Shown here in pieces: positions 1 through 14,100 of a stretch of DNA of 64,000 nt. Numbering within the stretch: the stretch's first letter is position 1; every line of letters begins with the position of its first letter. The stretch comes from Arbacia lixula (taxonomy: Eukaryota; Echinodermata; Echinoidea; Arbacioida; Arbaciidae). The translations under genes and the position numbers were made by a program. A model generated the notes under the pieces. The model was not told the DNA's origin and searched no databases. It was given only the letters and a program-made list of their open reading frames with translations. The stretch covers positions 9,916,353-9,980,352 of the forward strand of contig OZ022596.1 of assembly GCA_963669155.1 (NCBI GenBank), given 5' to 3'.

Positions 1-42
1 CCTGGTTGTTCTCATCTCGCACGTCAATATACGCATAACCAC
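1..42 (-). CDS. MAM gene exon 22: MAM domain H, cut by the window edge
   Basis: 42 bp visible, entered in phase 1. It encodes [13 protein letters not shown], the usual second MAM segment. Acceptor TAG at 43-45. The exon continues left of base 1. Confidence 0.8.
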   Translation of the reverse strand, partial: MVMRILTCEMRTTR

Positions 43-2108
43 CTACAGCATTTGATATGGTCACATGACAATTCAAGTGTGGCGCATTTTTTTGTAGGAA
101 TTATTTCACTTGTTTCATACTACTTGTGTATTTTCTCAACATTTATGCACACAAATTCCATAGAAAGTGTGCTCAAACCCATATACTGTGAAACTCTTTG
201 TCTTGTAAATCAAGTGGTAAGTCTTTATGCTCTGGGACCTATACAATAATTTGTGTAATATTTCTGCTAAGGTGATGCATATGGGATTTTATTCTCTGAC
301 ATAGTAGACTTAACATCTGATGTTCCTGTGTTACTGTAAAACTACATACGAAAGTTATAACCACAAATACAATTCATCCCCCACAAAGTGTTGCCAGAAG
401 CTATACAAAATAAAATGCTTGCTTCATTCACCACAAAGTGTTGCCAGAAGCAATACCAAATAGAATGCTTGCTTCACAGAGAGAGGAAACATTCCATGTA
501 AATTCATGCTGCTATTGATCTCATAAACATGCCCTCTAGGAACCATATGTTACATACCGTACATGTACATATTCTAATACTCAATAGACTATTATTGTTA
601 CGTACATGTATGCAAGTTTCATCGAATTGTCCAAACAATGCCTTACTAATGGTAATTCCGAAGCCTGGCCAAGGTTTTCCAGTGTAACAAGAACTAATTA
701 ATTTAGTTTGCATTCCAACGATTGAAACTGAAGCACAAAATACAGGCAGTAAGCAAGAAAGTCATAAATACATAATATAAACGGCTTATTATGAAAACTT
801 GTGTTGCGTATGAGTAGCCAGGCATGTTGCACTTAATATAAATATGTTCTACTTCTTGTGATAAAATGATGATGATGATTTTTTTTTGGCAAGAGAAAGA
901 TCAGAAACATTGACACATAAAGATGAGTACTTGTGCAAGCTGTTTGGACACTTACCCCCTACTTGTAGAGTGGTATGATCCCTGAGGTCTTCATTGTTTC
1001 CATAGCGACTGTCGCTATTAGATCCACGCATCCAGTCAATAGTGTCTGTCTCGTTGACGTTTGTCCAGTCACAAAGGTCAAAGGTGAAGTCGCAGATGTC
1101 TAAGACAGGACAAAAAAGATTGTTAAAGAAATTACACATTTATTGATACCTCTTATCTACATATATGTGATGTATTCATTTGAAATGATTGTATACTTAA
1201 ATATCAAGTGAATAATATAAGTCTCCGGACCTTAGCATTCAATATGTGCTTATCAATAAATCCGAATTGAATTGTGCTGAGTCAAAATCAAGCAACAATG
1301 AAGTTCATACGATTGAAACTGCAAATACGTACACCACACAACATTGTAATTGCTTGGTACAGAGCTAGGTCGGAGCACATGAAGATCGGCTTACCCGAGA
1401 GGCCAGAACAGTCCTGGTTCTCGTATAGTGTGATGTCATCGATGGCGACGTCGCTGAATGACGGTATCACGGTAGCGTTCAGGAGGATCTGATACGTGGC
1501 TGTGTCGTCCATGGTATCGATTGGGACCTGTACAAAGACGGAAGCAAGTATCAATGATTGAACTCATTCTTGAACGAGGACATTTCACAGCAAAACTAAT
1601 CCGAACTTGCTGTCAAATTGGCAACACTTTTCTTCTCCTGGACATCAGATCGTATACAGCTTTGAAAAGAAAACAGGAGCAGGTGGGCATTTTATCAATT
1701 TCATTGGCAACATTTCTTTTGTGGGAGTCAGACTTGTACATGATGAAAAAAATAGGTTCATTCCATTATAAATTGACAAAATGTTAATGTAAAGATGAAT
1801 AATATATATATTACTCTTACATGATAAAGAGACTGGCTCAATTGGAACTGTGCGAATCACTTATGAAGAATAAAATAATGTATCATTTAAAAGTTAAAAA
1901 GATGTGGTCAACAAATGAAAAAGAGAGACAGCGTTTGTGGTTCCATATGCCCTCAAGCAACAGTGAATGACTTCACTTTTGTGGCCCAGACCCACACGCT
2001 TGTATACTTGTTTATATATATTCTATTGTAATGTGTCCTTTGTTCTGTTAGGTATGTTTCCTCGTCTTATGATGTTATATATTGTTATTTGTATGGTAAA
2101 ATAAATAG

Positions 2109-2139
<31 letters not shown>

Positions 2140-5100
2140 TATGATGCTAATAACCATAATCATAATCATAATCATAATAATCATAATAATCATAATAACA
2201 AGAGTAGTTTAGGCATACCAGCAATTGTCTCCAGAAATTCCCCTGATTTCCGCTGATACTTCTCACCGTCTCCCCTACCGTTTCCATGGCTTTCAGGGTC
2301 TGAACAGAAAGACTACCCATGGTGTCACCAAACATGTAGAAATAGAGCTCCAAACACTGCTTGGTGTCCGAGCTCAGGTCTGGACTCTTCAGGATTGCGC
2401 TGTCAAAATACTCACGCTCAGAACTTTCCGTATAGGCATAGATACCTAAAGAGAAATAAAAAAAAGGAAGTATAAAATTTCTTTTTGCGCAGTCAAAATT
2501 CTTAGTCATGTTCATATCCAGAACTTTCCACATAGGCGTAGACACCGTCATTCAAATGCAATATGCTAGTGTATGGATTGACACTCTCCTTCTAATTCAA
2601 TGTGCTAATGTATGATCTGATACCATAATTCAACACAATGTTCTAGCGTGTTAGTTATGATCTACGCAATGTGCTCACCATACGGCTGCGCCAGTGTATG
2701 ACTTAACACCAACATTCTAGTACAGTGTGCTAGTATGATCTACACAATGTGCTCACCATATGGCTGTGCCAGTGTATGACTTAACACCAACATTCTAGTA
2801 CAGTGTGCTAGTATGATCTACACAATGTGGTCATCATACGGCTGCGCCAGTGTATGACTTAACACCAACATTCTAGTGCAGTGTGCTAGTATGATCTACA
2901 CAATGTGGTCATCATACGGCTGCGCCAGTGTATGACTTAACACCAACATTCTAGTACAGTGTGCTAGTATGATCTACACAATGTGGTCATCATACGGCTG
3001 CGCCAGTGTATGACTTAACACCAACATTCTAGTGCAGTGTGCTAGTATGATCTACACAATGTGGTCATCATACGGCTGCGCCAGTGTATGACTTAACACC
3101 AACATGCTAGTACAGTGTGCTAGTATGATCTACACAATGTGCTCACCATATGGCTGTGCCAGTGTATGACTTAACACCAACATTCAATACAGTGTGCTAG
3201 TATGATCTACACAATGTGCTCAATCACCATATGGCTGCGCCAGTGCATGACTTAACACCAACATTCTAGTACAGTGTGCTAGTGTGATCTACACAATGTG
3301 CTCACCATATGGCTGCGCCAGTGTATGAATTAACACCAACATTCTAGTACAGTGTGCTAGTATGATCTACACAATGTGCTCACCATATGGCTGCGCCAGT
3401 GTATGATCTGACACAGGTCCAGTGTTATCTGAAGGAGTCCGTCCGTGGATCAGGCTCCAGTCAAAGTTGTCGAGATTCTCCTCATTCGTCCAAGTACAGT
3501 AACCGCCTTCAAAGGAGCACGAACCCAGAGTAGGACAGAGGCCATCTGTTATCTTGTAATCATCAAAGGATACGCTTGCCGCTTGACTTGTGTCAATACT
3601 TTTCCCTTGGAATGTGATCTGATGATAAAAATAAAATACAGAATGGGTCAGATAATCCTTGCTATCAAAGGATGTACTTGCCACTTGATTGGTGTTAATA
3701 CTTTTCTCTTGGAATGTGATGTAATGATGAAAAAAAATACAAAATGGTCAAAGAATACTTGCAATTTGGGGGCTAAACTCCATGCTTGATTGGTGTCAAC
3801 ACTTTTCCCTTGGAATATTATCTAAAGATTATCATCATTACAAAGTGAAACGGACCATTTACTATTACAGGTGTTTAGCGCTATTATTCCTTTACCTTCT
3901 TCTCTCTCTCTCTACATGTAGTTCTTCCATCTCTCTCTCATCTACCCTCACCTTCTCTCGTTCTTCGCTTCTCTTTCTTTCTTCTCTCTCTCTCCATATA
4001 ATACTTCCATCTCTCTCTGTCTCTCCCTCCCTCACCATCTCTCATTCTTTGCATCTCTTTCTGTCTTCTCTCTCTCCATGTAGTTCTTCTCTCTCTCTCT
4101 CTCTCTCATCCTCCCTCACCTTCTCTCATTCTTCGCATTTCATTCATCTTTCTCTCCATGTAGTTCTTCCATCTCTCTCTATCATCCTCCCTCACCTTCT
4201 CTCATTTTTTGCATCTTTCTTTCTTCTCTCTCTCTCTCTCCATGTAATACTTCCATCTCTCTCTGTCTCATCCTCCCTCACCTACTCTCATTCCTTGCAT
4301 CTCTTTCTTTATTATCTCTCCCTTTATCTTTTCTTTCTTTTTCCTCTAAATTCTCTATTTCATCCATACATTCTTCTCTCCCTCTCTCTCCATGTACTCC
4401 TCTGTGAGATAAATATCAATATCCTGGTAATATGTTTCCTTTTTTTCTCTCTCTCTCTATCTCTGTAATCATCCCATTATTTTCCATCTCATCCTCCCCT
4501 AACTTCTCCCATTCTTCACATCTTTCTCTCTATGTAATCCTCTCTTTCTTTTCAAATAAATATCCTCGCTCACCAGGTAATCCTGGTTGAGGTGCATGCA
4601 ACAAATTTCTTTTGTAATCAAGATCCAAGCAACAAGGACCAACTGAACTACAATGGAGCCTGAAATCAAATGCACAGTGATTGCAATCAAATGCAATTAG
4701 CTTCATACACTGACTGCAATCTGACTGCAATAGATTGCAATCAGCTGTGGCGTCGATCTCAGGCCCAACTGTACACTACACACTCCCCCATCCTCCTCGT
4801 TTGGTTCCACATGGAATGTTGAGGAGTATCATCAAGAAGGAGAAGAAGAGTCACTCACCTGGTAATCCTGGTTAAGCTGCATGTCTGTTTGGACGACGTG
4901 CCATTCCTTGGCCAGCCTGGCTCCATTATAGCGGGCGAGGGAGTATTTAAAGTTACTTACAAGATCTTTTCTTGTCACCTGAGTAATACAAAAAAGTATT
5001 CAAAATAGAATGCATAATTTTATGGGTTATATATAATGAAGTTTGCATAACATAACAAGTTACAAAATATTTGAAGAAAAATACAAACCAATGCTAATGA

Positions 5101-8100
5101 CTGTAGAAACATTGTTTGAATACAAATATCTTTTACAAAACGCTATTTAAATACCATTAGAAATATTGTAGTGTGATATATGTGCCAATCTTGCCAGTGA
5201 GAATGGAGTCAAAGTAAAATAAAAATCTATCCTTCTCTCCACCTACACAAAGAAATAATACAGGGGTTGACACACTCATTAATGAAGACATAAAACATAA
5301 ACAACTAACAAGCCTGTTCACATTACCAACTACCAACTTACCGTGAAGTCTACAGCTTCTGAGTTGTGCATATAGAACCAGACCTCGAAGCACTTGTCCG
5401 CTCTGCCTGATTGTGTGAACACATCAGTCTGCAGTTCCCCAATTAGATCAGTCATACTCAAGTCCAAGTACATGAAGTGACCTGGTCAACATGAATAAAC
5501 ATACCCTGCATTTATGATGCAGCATAGATAAGGCGCACATCATCTAAAAACGGGCTTGTGATAGATTCATACAGTCAGAATCATATATGTTTTTGTAGAT
5601 GTGCTAGTTCAGAGATGGATTTATTGTTATGTCCTTTTGTCCCACCTAGTCCAACCATAGTCCACCTTAGAACTCATCACACACACAGAATAGACATGAT
5701 TGGCACAAAATGGTCAGCTGTGTCATATTTCATTTCATTCATTTTCCACAAATTGAATCAATAATACAATATTGATAAAAAGAAACATAAATTACAAACT
5801 AAGCTCTTATTTGGCATGGTATATGGTATATGTAAATATTATATGGTACAATATATAGATCTCAGCACTATGAGAAGAACATGAAGATTAGGGAGAGGAA
5901 TATCTTACCTAGATGCGTCCTGTATGAGTTGTCATAGGGCGGGGCATATCGCGTGGTGTCATTGCCAGCGGTAAGCAGCCATTTCAGCCCATTAGTCGGC
6001 TCCTGGGTCAAAAGACATGCCCCGTTCTCAAAGTCACAGGAGGCTGCAATATGGGGGAAAATGGAAAACATCATTAAACAAATAATAATAATAATACATA
6101 GAATTTATATAGCGCACTTTCCATCTTAATTAGATGCTTAAGGCGCTTCAGAGCAAATTAAAGAGAGAGAGAAAAAAATACAATACAGGTATGAACTTGT
6201 ATGTCAAAAAGCACCATTATATAGGTATGTCTTTAGGTTGCCCTTGAAGGTGGTCACTGACGTCAGGGTTTTCAAACTCTGTGGAAGAGAATTACACAGG
6301 TTTGGAATAGATACATAGGGTATAGTACATAGATATCCACATGTGCCTGAACAATACACTCATGGCTTACTGAGGCCGAGCATTTGCGGGCTGGCTGTGT
6401 TCTGCTCAGATACTATGCAGCACGACTCCCATACAATCTGCTATTCAGACAGTAGACAGCAGGCTATGAATGCATTACAAACACATGTTAGGACATAATT
6501 AAGCCACCCCTTTCATAAATCAAGTTTATGGCAAATGTTGATCTCCTAACTGGACAAGGGCTCAAAAGGCCAGAAAATCAAACCATGAGCAATGGGTAAA
6601 ACCCATGAACCAGAAATTTATCTGGCACATGGAAAACTAGCATATTTAAATGCTCATTCAATGGTGTTACAAATGTATTGAAATTGTACAAAAAAGAGAT
6701 TGTTATTGCGCTTACTTATCAAATATTATACTTTGTCATTAACAATACTAGCATTATGATTATGAATCATTGATTTAATATCACAATTAATTCATCTTCA
6801 TTTCCCTTAAGATATGTCTCATTAGCTTTCAGTCTGACACTAGATATAGAAACCATAAGAGATAGATTGCTGTCAAAATTGTACTGCTCATGGAAACAGA
6901 TAAGCGACTCTACGAAAAAAATATAACTGATTCATATTACTTTTGAAACCCCTTTTAGTAACCATGGTAACATACTGATGGTCTGTGGGATAAAACTCTT
7001 ACTTGTTACGGTGAATGTGGGGAAAAAAATATAGTTTTAGTGCTACAACTCATACCAGGTGTAGCGCACTTCCCAGGGAGAAAGATGATGTCATCCACGG
7101 CAATATCCCCTGAGAAGCCTGATCCTCTGACTCCTTCAAACAAAATCTGCAGAAAACAGAAATTGTTTGGAATGTATTTCAGGGCCCCATTTCACAAATA
7201 GATGCAAAAGATCATATGATCGATCTATATATTAGATTATTGATATCAATTGTAAGTGTGTATCAAAGTAGTTACATAAACAGGGAGTATCATCTTTGCA
7301 GCGCATTTGATATTCAAATTATCATGCTATCCTGATCTTACCATTATGGTATGCTGCCCTCTGTAGGCAGGATTTATATTACTGTAGGAGCGAACTGTCC
7401 TTACATGGCCAGATACAAGGGAGTAATAGATTAAGTATACCATGAAAATTAAATCACTAGTATGAAGTGTGAGTCTATAAATTCTTTCATTTCCTTTGAC
7501 ATGAAGATGTGTGGTAAGCCAATGGGTTTTTCAAGACCTGGCAATGTAAGTGGTAACTCTTTCATTCCAATCGGCATGAAAATGCGTGTTTAGTAAACCA
7601 ATTGGGTTTTCAAGACCTGGTAATGTATGGGTTAACTCTTTCATTCCAATCGGCATGAACATGTGTAGTAAGCCAATAGCTCTTTACAAATTCTAGGAAT
7701 ATCAGGTTTAATCAAATAGAATTTGGTTGTAGAGTGTGGCTGGAATATGAATCGAGATGAACAGCAGTGTAAAGGCAAATACATAACATACAGACACAAT
7801 ACTAATCATGAGCAAGTTTTTCTTTTCTACTTACAGCAAAATAATCGCCAGTAGTCCCACTCAGTGATATCTGTGCTGGGTTCCATTGTGGTCCCCTGGG
7901 CTCTGTCTCACTCCAGACGGCCTCCTCCACAGCATTAATGCTCCTGAAAGCAGTAACGATGAACAGAGAATTCCATTTCCATAAAGTGACATTGTTTGTA
8001 CTAATGCTTCTATACCCTTTGTGTGTCAGTACATTTATGCAAGGAACATTAGTTTATTAGCTCCTGAAAGCAGTAACGATGAACAGAGAATTCCATTTCC

Positions 8101-11100
8101 ATAAAGTGACATTGTCTGTACTAAGGCTTCTATACCCTTTGTGTGTGAGTAAACTAAAGCAAAGAACATTAGTTTATACCGGCCTCTTATTCTGGAATTC
8201 CTTGCCATTGAATATTATACAGTCCCTGTCACTTATTTCATTTAAAAACAAATTGAAGGATTATTTAATAATATATATCTACATTGCATGTCGGCATTTA
8301 CTCATTCTAATTCATATTGCACTCACACTATGTTTTCTACTTTATGAAATCATCTTGTAGACAGCTGTAGAAGTCTCAGACCTCAGTATAGTTTATTTTT
8401 AGTATGTAATCATAATCATGTAGTTACTTTTAAGAAGGAAAATGATTTTTTTTTACTGAAATTATCATGTTAATTTTCCATGCCTGTGGCCTTTACGTCA
8501 CCTATGGGTAATCTATACTTTACAAGCTATGGTTTTTTAGGTTTCCCTCCGTAACAATTTGTATAATTCATTTTGTTTGCCAGTTCAAGATGAACTGTCC
8601 TGATATATATCAGTTTATACCTTGTTAATTCCTTGTATTCAATTGTACATCATTGCTGAAGATTATTATGGATTATGAAAAAAAATAAATCAAATACAAA
8701 AAATCAAATACAAAAAATCAAATCAAATTTGATGATCTATGGAATTTATGTTATATCAATGGTGTAAAAATGCCCACATGGTACATCATAATGAAAACTT
8801 CTGCTCCTTAGCGCCGTGTGTACACTCACACACTCACTATAACAGGTGTAAGGCACATAATATTTGGGACACTTTTACACTAAATTGTTCATATATCTCC
8901 GTCAGGTTCGTATTTTTTGAGAGGGCACAAAGATTCTGAAAGTTTATTTCAGTCTCTTTTGAATAGCATCTATTTATTCAATTAAAAGGTATTTCCAGTG
9001 ATCATTTTTCTTCAAAGATGTGTATTTCAGCCAGTTTGTCATTTTTTTTTAAAATTTTCACAATATTTATGATTCTTGTTGACTTTGCCAACAAAATAGG
9101 GTTTGCAATAAAATTGTGTGGGGGTGGGGGGGGGGGGTTGCAGGTAACTAAAATGTCGGTTACCAATAATATTTACACTTTCTCAAGCAAAGATTTTCAT
9201 GGTTGTAATGCTATTTGAACACTTCAAATGACTTTGTGTGCTGTTTGTTTGCCAAACACAATATTGTTCTGTGGGATCTTTGTGGTTTAATGGTGACATA
9301 ACCCAAAAGTGGCTCACGAAGGGTTAAAGGGATAGTTCACCCTAAAATTAAGGATGTTTCAATAAAAGCAGACACATAACAGAAATATATCAGGGAAGGT
9401 TTGATGAAAATCCTTTGAAGGCTAAGAAAGTTATGATCTTTTAACTCTTTGTGCGTTCACCTGTGAACCCCCTGTGCGTTGCATTAATTTGAGTGTGCGC
9501 ATATTCCAATGAACTCTTGTCGGAGTAGTAGCTTTCAAGGGCTATAACTTTTTATTAGATTGTCGTGAGGAAAAATAGTGTACATTTAAAATATAGAGAA
9601 TTTCATGGGCTTTCCACCCATATGTATTTTGTCTGGCAGTTGAGGAGCTACTGCATCACAGGGCTTTACTTGTGCGGAACATTTGAAAAAAAATGTCAAT
9701 GTTTTCAGTAGTGCTAATGTAAATGGTATGTTGGACTCTTCATTTGCTGTAAATTGCAGGAGATTATTACAGTTATTTTGCTAAGACCATGCATGACCTT
9801 TCTATTGATATCAAAATCGATAAGTTTTGAAAAGAAGAAAGTTCGATACAGGATGTGCATAGAAAAGCCTGTATGGCCAAGAATTTGGCTTGGTTAGGAC
9901 TCTAGGAGCTCTTTGTGTTGTAATACAAAGAGATCTCCTACAATGCGTACATGTACACGCACCCACATAATCACAGTACAATAACAAGGAACTTGTGTGT
10001 TTTTCTTCTGTACTGTACAGGATGGAAAAATACCGAAACAAAATGATCAAAATTCTCTGAAATCTTCTTTGTAACCCTATGCTGCAACGCGAACGAGCGG
10101 AAAGCCTATTACAGTGACGATCGCGAGCAATAGTACCGAACAGTGGTACGGTTCGCAGAACGCACATATTTCCATTCCCATTCACCTACGTGTGTTGTGT
10201 GCAAAATTGCGAACGAAACGTGTCCACGGTTGTGCATTGATGCGAACGAAACGTACAGAGAGTTAAAGTTTCAATTTTGTAACATCACATGCGTGGTGCT
10301 TTCCTATATGTCTGTACAATTTTGTTTGTTTGTTTGTTTGTTTGTCTCGCCCACTTGCGAAAATAACCAGAAATATCGCGATCTCCGTTGCTACGCAAAA
10401 GAAAACTGAAACAAACAAATAAGCAACTTTAAACAGACGACATCAAAATCAGGTGCAAAATAGTGACTTTGAATAAATTTGCATAAATGTGCATGAGTAA
10501 TGTTTGCCTAAATCTACATCAGTAATGCTCACACATGCTCACACAATTCTGTGCACAAGTTAGGAAGCCTTCACCAAGAGTCTTGCAAGTAAACTTTAAT
10601 GTATGACCTCAAATGACCTTTGACCTTATCATGTGACCTCTTACAGCACAATAACATGCAGGTGCCCCCAGTGCATCCATCATCCAAGTTTGATTGCCAT
10701 TGTAGCAACATGTGATGAGTTATGTGTGATAAGAGAGTCTTGCAAGTAAACTTTAACGTATGACCTCAAATGACCTTTGACCTTATCCTGTGACCTCCAA
10801 CAGCCCCATAACATGTAGGTACCCCCAGTGCATCTATGACCCAAGTCAGGTTGTAATCCAAGCAACCCATGTGAGGTTATTCGTCAAAAGAGAGTCTTGC
10901 AGGTAAACTTTAACGTATGACCTCAAATGACCTTTGACCTTATCCTGTGACCTCCAACGCCACCATAACATGAAGGTACCCCCAGTGCATCTATGACCCA
11001 AGTTAGGTTGTAATCCAAGCAACCCATGTGAAGTTATGGATCATAAGAGAGTCTTGCAGGTAAACTTTAACATTTGTGACGGACGACGGACGACGGACGA

Positions 11101-14100
11101 CGGACGACGGACGGACGACGGACGGACGACGGACGGACAACGGACGGACGCCATTTGGATCCCTTAGTCTCGCCTTCACCTCCGGTGGGCGAGACAAAAA
11201 CTATGCATCCTATTACCTGTGCATTTGATACATTAATAGAAATACATTTTTACATACATACCTGTATGAAAAAAAAATCATTCCAATTTCAAAAACAGGA
11301 AAAGATCAGTTTATGGAACTATATTGAGAACAACATATACAAGATACAAGATATTTCATTCAGTCAAGAATCATGGAAATTTGCTTTCCACCAGCACAAT
11401 AACACAACAATATATAGCGATACTAGAGACACATATGAACGATAAACAATAAACAATGGGTTAGAAAAAAAAGCACTTTGCACGTTCCTTACCCTATTGA
11501 CAGATTTTCGTCAAACCTTGACTAATATTTTTCTCCCATTTTATGCTTTTAATGAAACCAAGTTATCTTCAGGATGGATTATCCCTTTAAAAGAATTGGA
11601 GCCAGCTGCCTCCCTGTAAACCTACCTGTAGACAGTTAAGCCCCCAAGATGAAGACCATACATGTGATACCAGAACGTCAGGCAGTAGTCAGGGGCATCA
11701 TAGATTATCGAATTGGAAGCCATCCGAGCTATATTACCAGGCTCCGCAAATGATGCCTCAATGTACATATAGTAGCCTGTAAGAAGAAAGCAAACATTGA
11801 AGGGATATTCCACCCTGATATTTAGTGCGTTTTGATAAAAGCAGAAAGATAAAAGAGACATATCAGTGAAGATTGGACAACAAATGGACAAGAGAAATGA
11901 AAGTTAGTTTTTGTTTTAAATTTTGATTTGGTGACATCAAAAGTGAGGTGCTTTCCCATACTTTGTGCATAACTTTTTCCTTAAATTGCCTTTTAGCTGT
12001 TCTTTGATGAAGATATGCATAATTTTCATAGCAGTTTGTGTGTAATAACGTAATGATATATCAAATTCACAGGTGAAATAGTACATAACCTTTTGAGAAA
12101 ATTGAACTTTTCCAAAAAATTGTACACAACATATGGGAGAGTATCTTGCAAGTGATGTCACAAAATCAAAACTTTAAAATCTAAAAACTGTCTTTCCCTT
12201 GCACCAATCCTATAAAGCAGCAATTTATGTGGCATACAAAGGGTTTAGGAACCCTGTGCTTTCCCTAGGGTAGGTGGAAAATAGGGCACCTGAAGGGGTG
12301 ACAGGAAACACAATTTTATTCTTTTTGTGCCTCATGTGACCTTTTTAACATCTAACACACACTACTCCTATAGGGCAGCAGTTAATCTGACACATAAAGG
12401 GTTAAGAGATCTTACCTGTGCTATCCCCAATGGTATGGTCCGCAGCTGGGCCCGTTCCTGCACTATCAGACTCCCCGCTAGCTCTCGTCCAATCAAAATC
12501 CCAGCCGTCCGCAAGCAGCCAATCACAGCGATCGACCTCAAAGTCACAGTTATGCTTGGGCGGGGCTGGATAGGAATCAAGAACATATCAATGAATGTTC
12601 CAACATCTATAACAATGACATAATCAACTGTTAGATAACTATACATAGGCAGTTGTGTTTACAAACAATATTATCATCTTTTTACTTGTTTGTTGTGCTT
12701 GCATATAAAAGTCAATATATTCATAAAGCATACCAAATAAGTACAACTATAAACGTTTCAAGTTTTCGCAAAATATTTAGGGATTGTAGGAACTTAGGAA
12801 GACAATAAATATTTAAGACTTTTCAAAAGTTGAGCATTGGGATCAAATTTCAAGAACCTGTTCATGTTTTACCGTTATATAAAACAACAATGGCAATATC
12901 ATAAAGAAATTAATCACAGACATTAGATAAGATCAAAGTCATGTAGATGGTCATTCTCAAAGAGCACATATGGTCATTTTTAATATGATCACTTATCTCT
13001 AAGGAATAAATAAACACTGAGTACGTCTCGTATATCTATTAAATATGTATTATGCATATCTTCTAACAGATTGCTCTTTTGTGATAGAGCTAAGAATCTA
13101 GGTTGGTGCTCTTACATGCAAGAAGATAAACCATTGAAAAGCTTTGAATCTACAACTTTAGAATGTGGGTGTCGTACATAGAAGACTTTTAGATGTATGC
13201 TTTAAAAAAGGAAAGAGAAAAGAAAAAAGAAATTCCTACCTGCAATTTCTGTGCAGTCTCTGTCTTCTAATGTAATGTCATCGATGGAGATATCTCCCCT
13301 CGGAGTGGAACCAACAATGCCTCGAATCAGCAGCTGGTAGCTGTCCGCAAGCGCAGGGACAGGCACCTAAAAGTTATAATAGGGTTTGTGTAAGACAAGG
13401 CTTTTTTCAAGAGGCCACATAATCATGAGATCCAGGTGGTCCAAATATTTATTTGGATCCTACACTACTATGCGTAAAAGTTAAAATGTTTTAGATTTGG
13501 GGGGTTGGCAGGAAGCCTATTTAAACAAAATACGTTTTAAAGATACTATGTTAAAGTCATTAAATTTATCTTTATATATTACATTCTGGGTAAGGTTATC
13601 CCAATTTTTTATCATTGCAATTGCTACTTTAGAATAATTTTTAGGATATATCCTGCATATAATTACTTGGTTCAAGCCATACCCTGAGTCTCCTGACATG
13701 CCATTCCTTATGTTTATGTTCATTAACCCTCCTCGTACCATAGATGCAAGAAATATGTAACAAGTCAATAAGCATTTCCTTGCTTTGTACTGAGAGGGCT
13801 ATATCAACCATTATGAATCAAATTCAAATTGTGTTCGGGGTAAGGTTACACACTGTTTGATTGCTCCTTTAGAATAGTTTTTAAAATATATCATGCTTAC
13901 CATCACTTGAATCCAGCCATATCCCTTATTTCCTTGCAATTTAAAAAGATTCAACTCAGGGATGCTTTCAGCTATTATGTTGATATTAAGACTGCCTATG
14001 CCATCTCCAAGCATGAAGTACCAGAGACCCAAGCACCGGGCTGTTCCCCCGGTGAAGACCGTTGACTTGAGGTCAGCTTTATCACCCAGTTGTGCTGGGG

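Larger units (their letters stand above)
9326..11588. mobile_element. MITE split by nested insertions
   Basis: Begins AAAGGGATAGTTCACCCTAA and ends GGATGGATTATCCCTTT, inverted termini. Interior pieces at 11219-11330 and 11500-11588 match copies at 24495 and 52270. The rest is foreign sequence nested inside, including the 10345-11194 element. Confidence 0.55.

Noticed and set aside
3782-4468. Plus-strand 228-codon Ser/Leu-rich ORF resembling a membrane protein
   Set aside because: Composition artefact of the TC-rich tract in an intron.
9811-10185. 124-codon minus-strand ORF
   Set aside because: No recognised domain, lies in an intron among nested repeats. Chance opening is likely.
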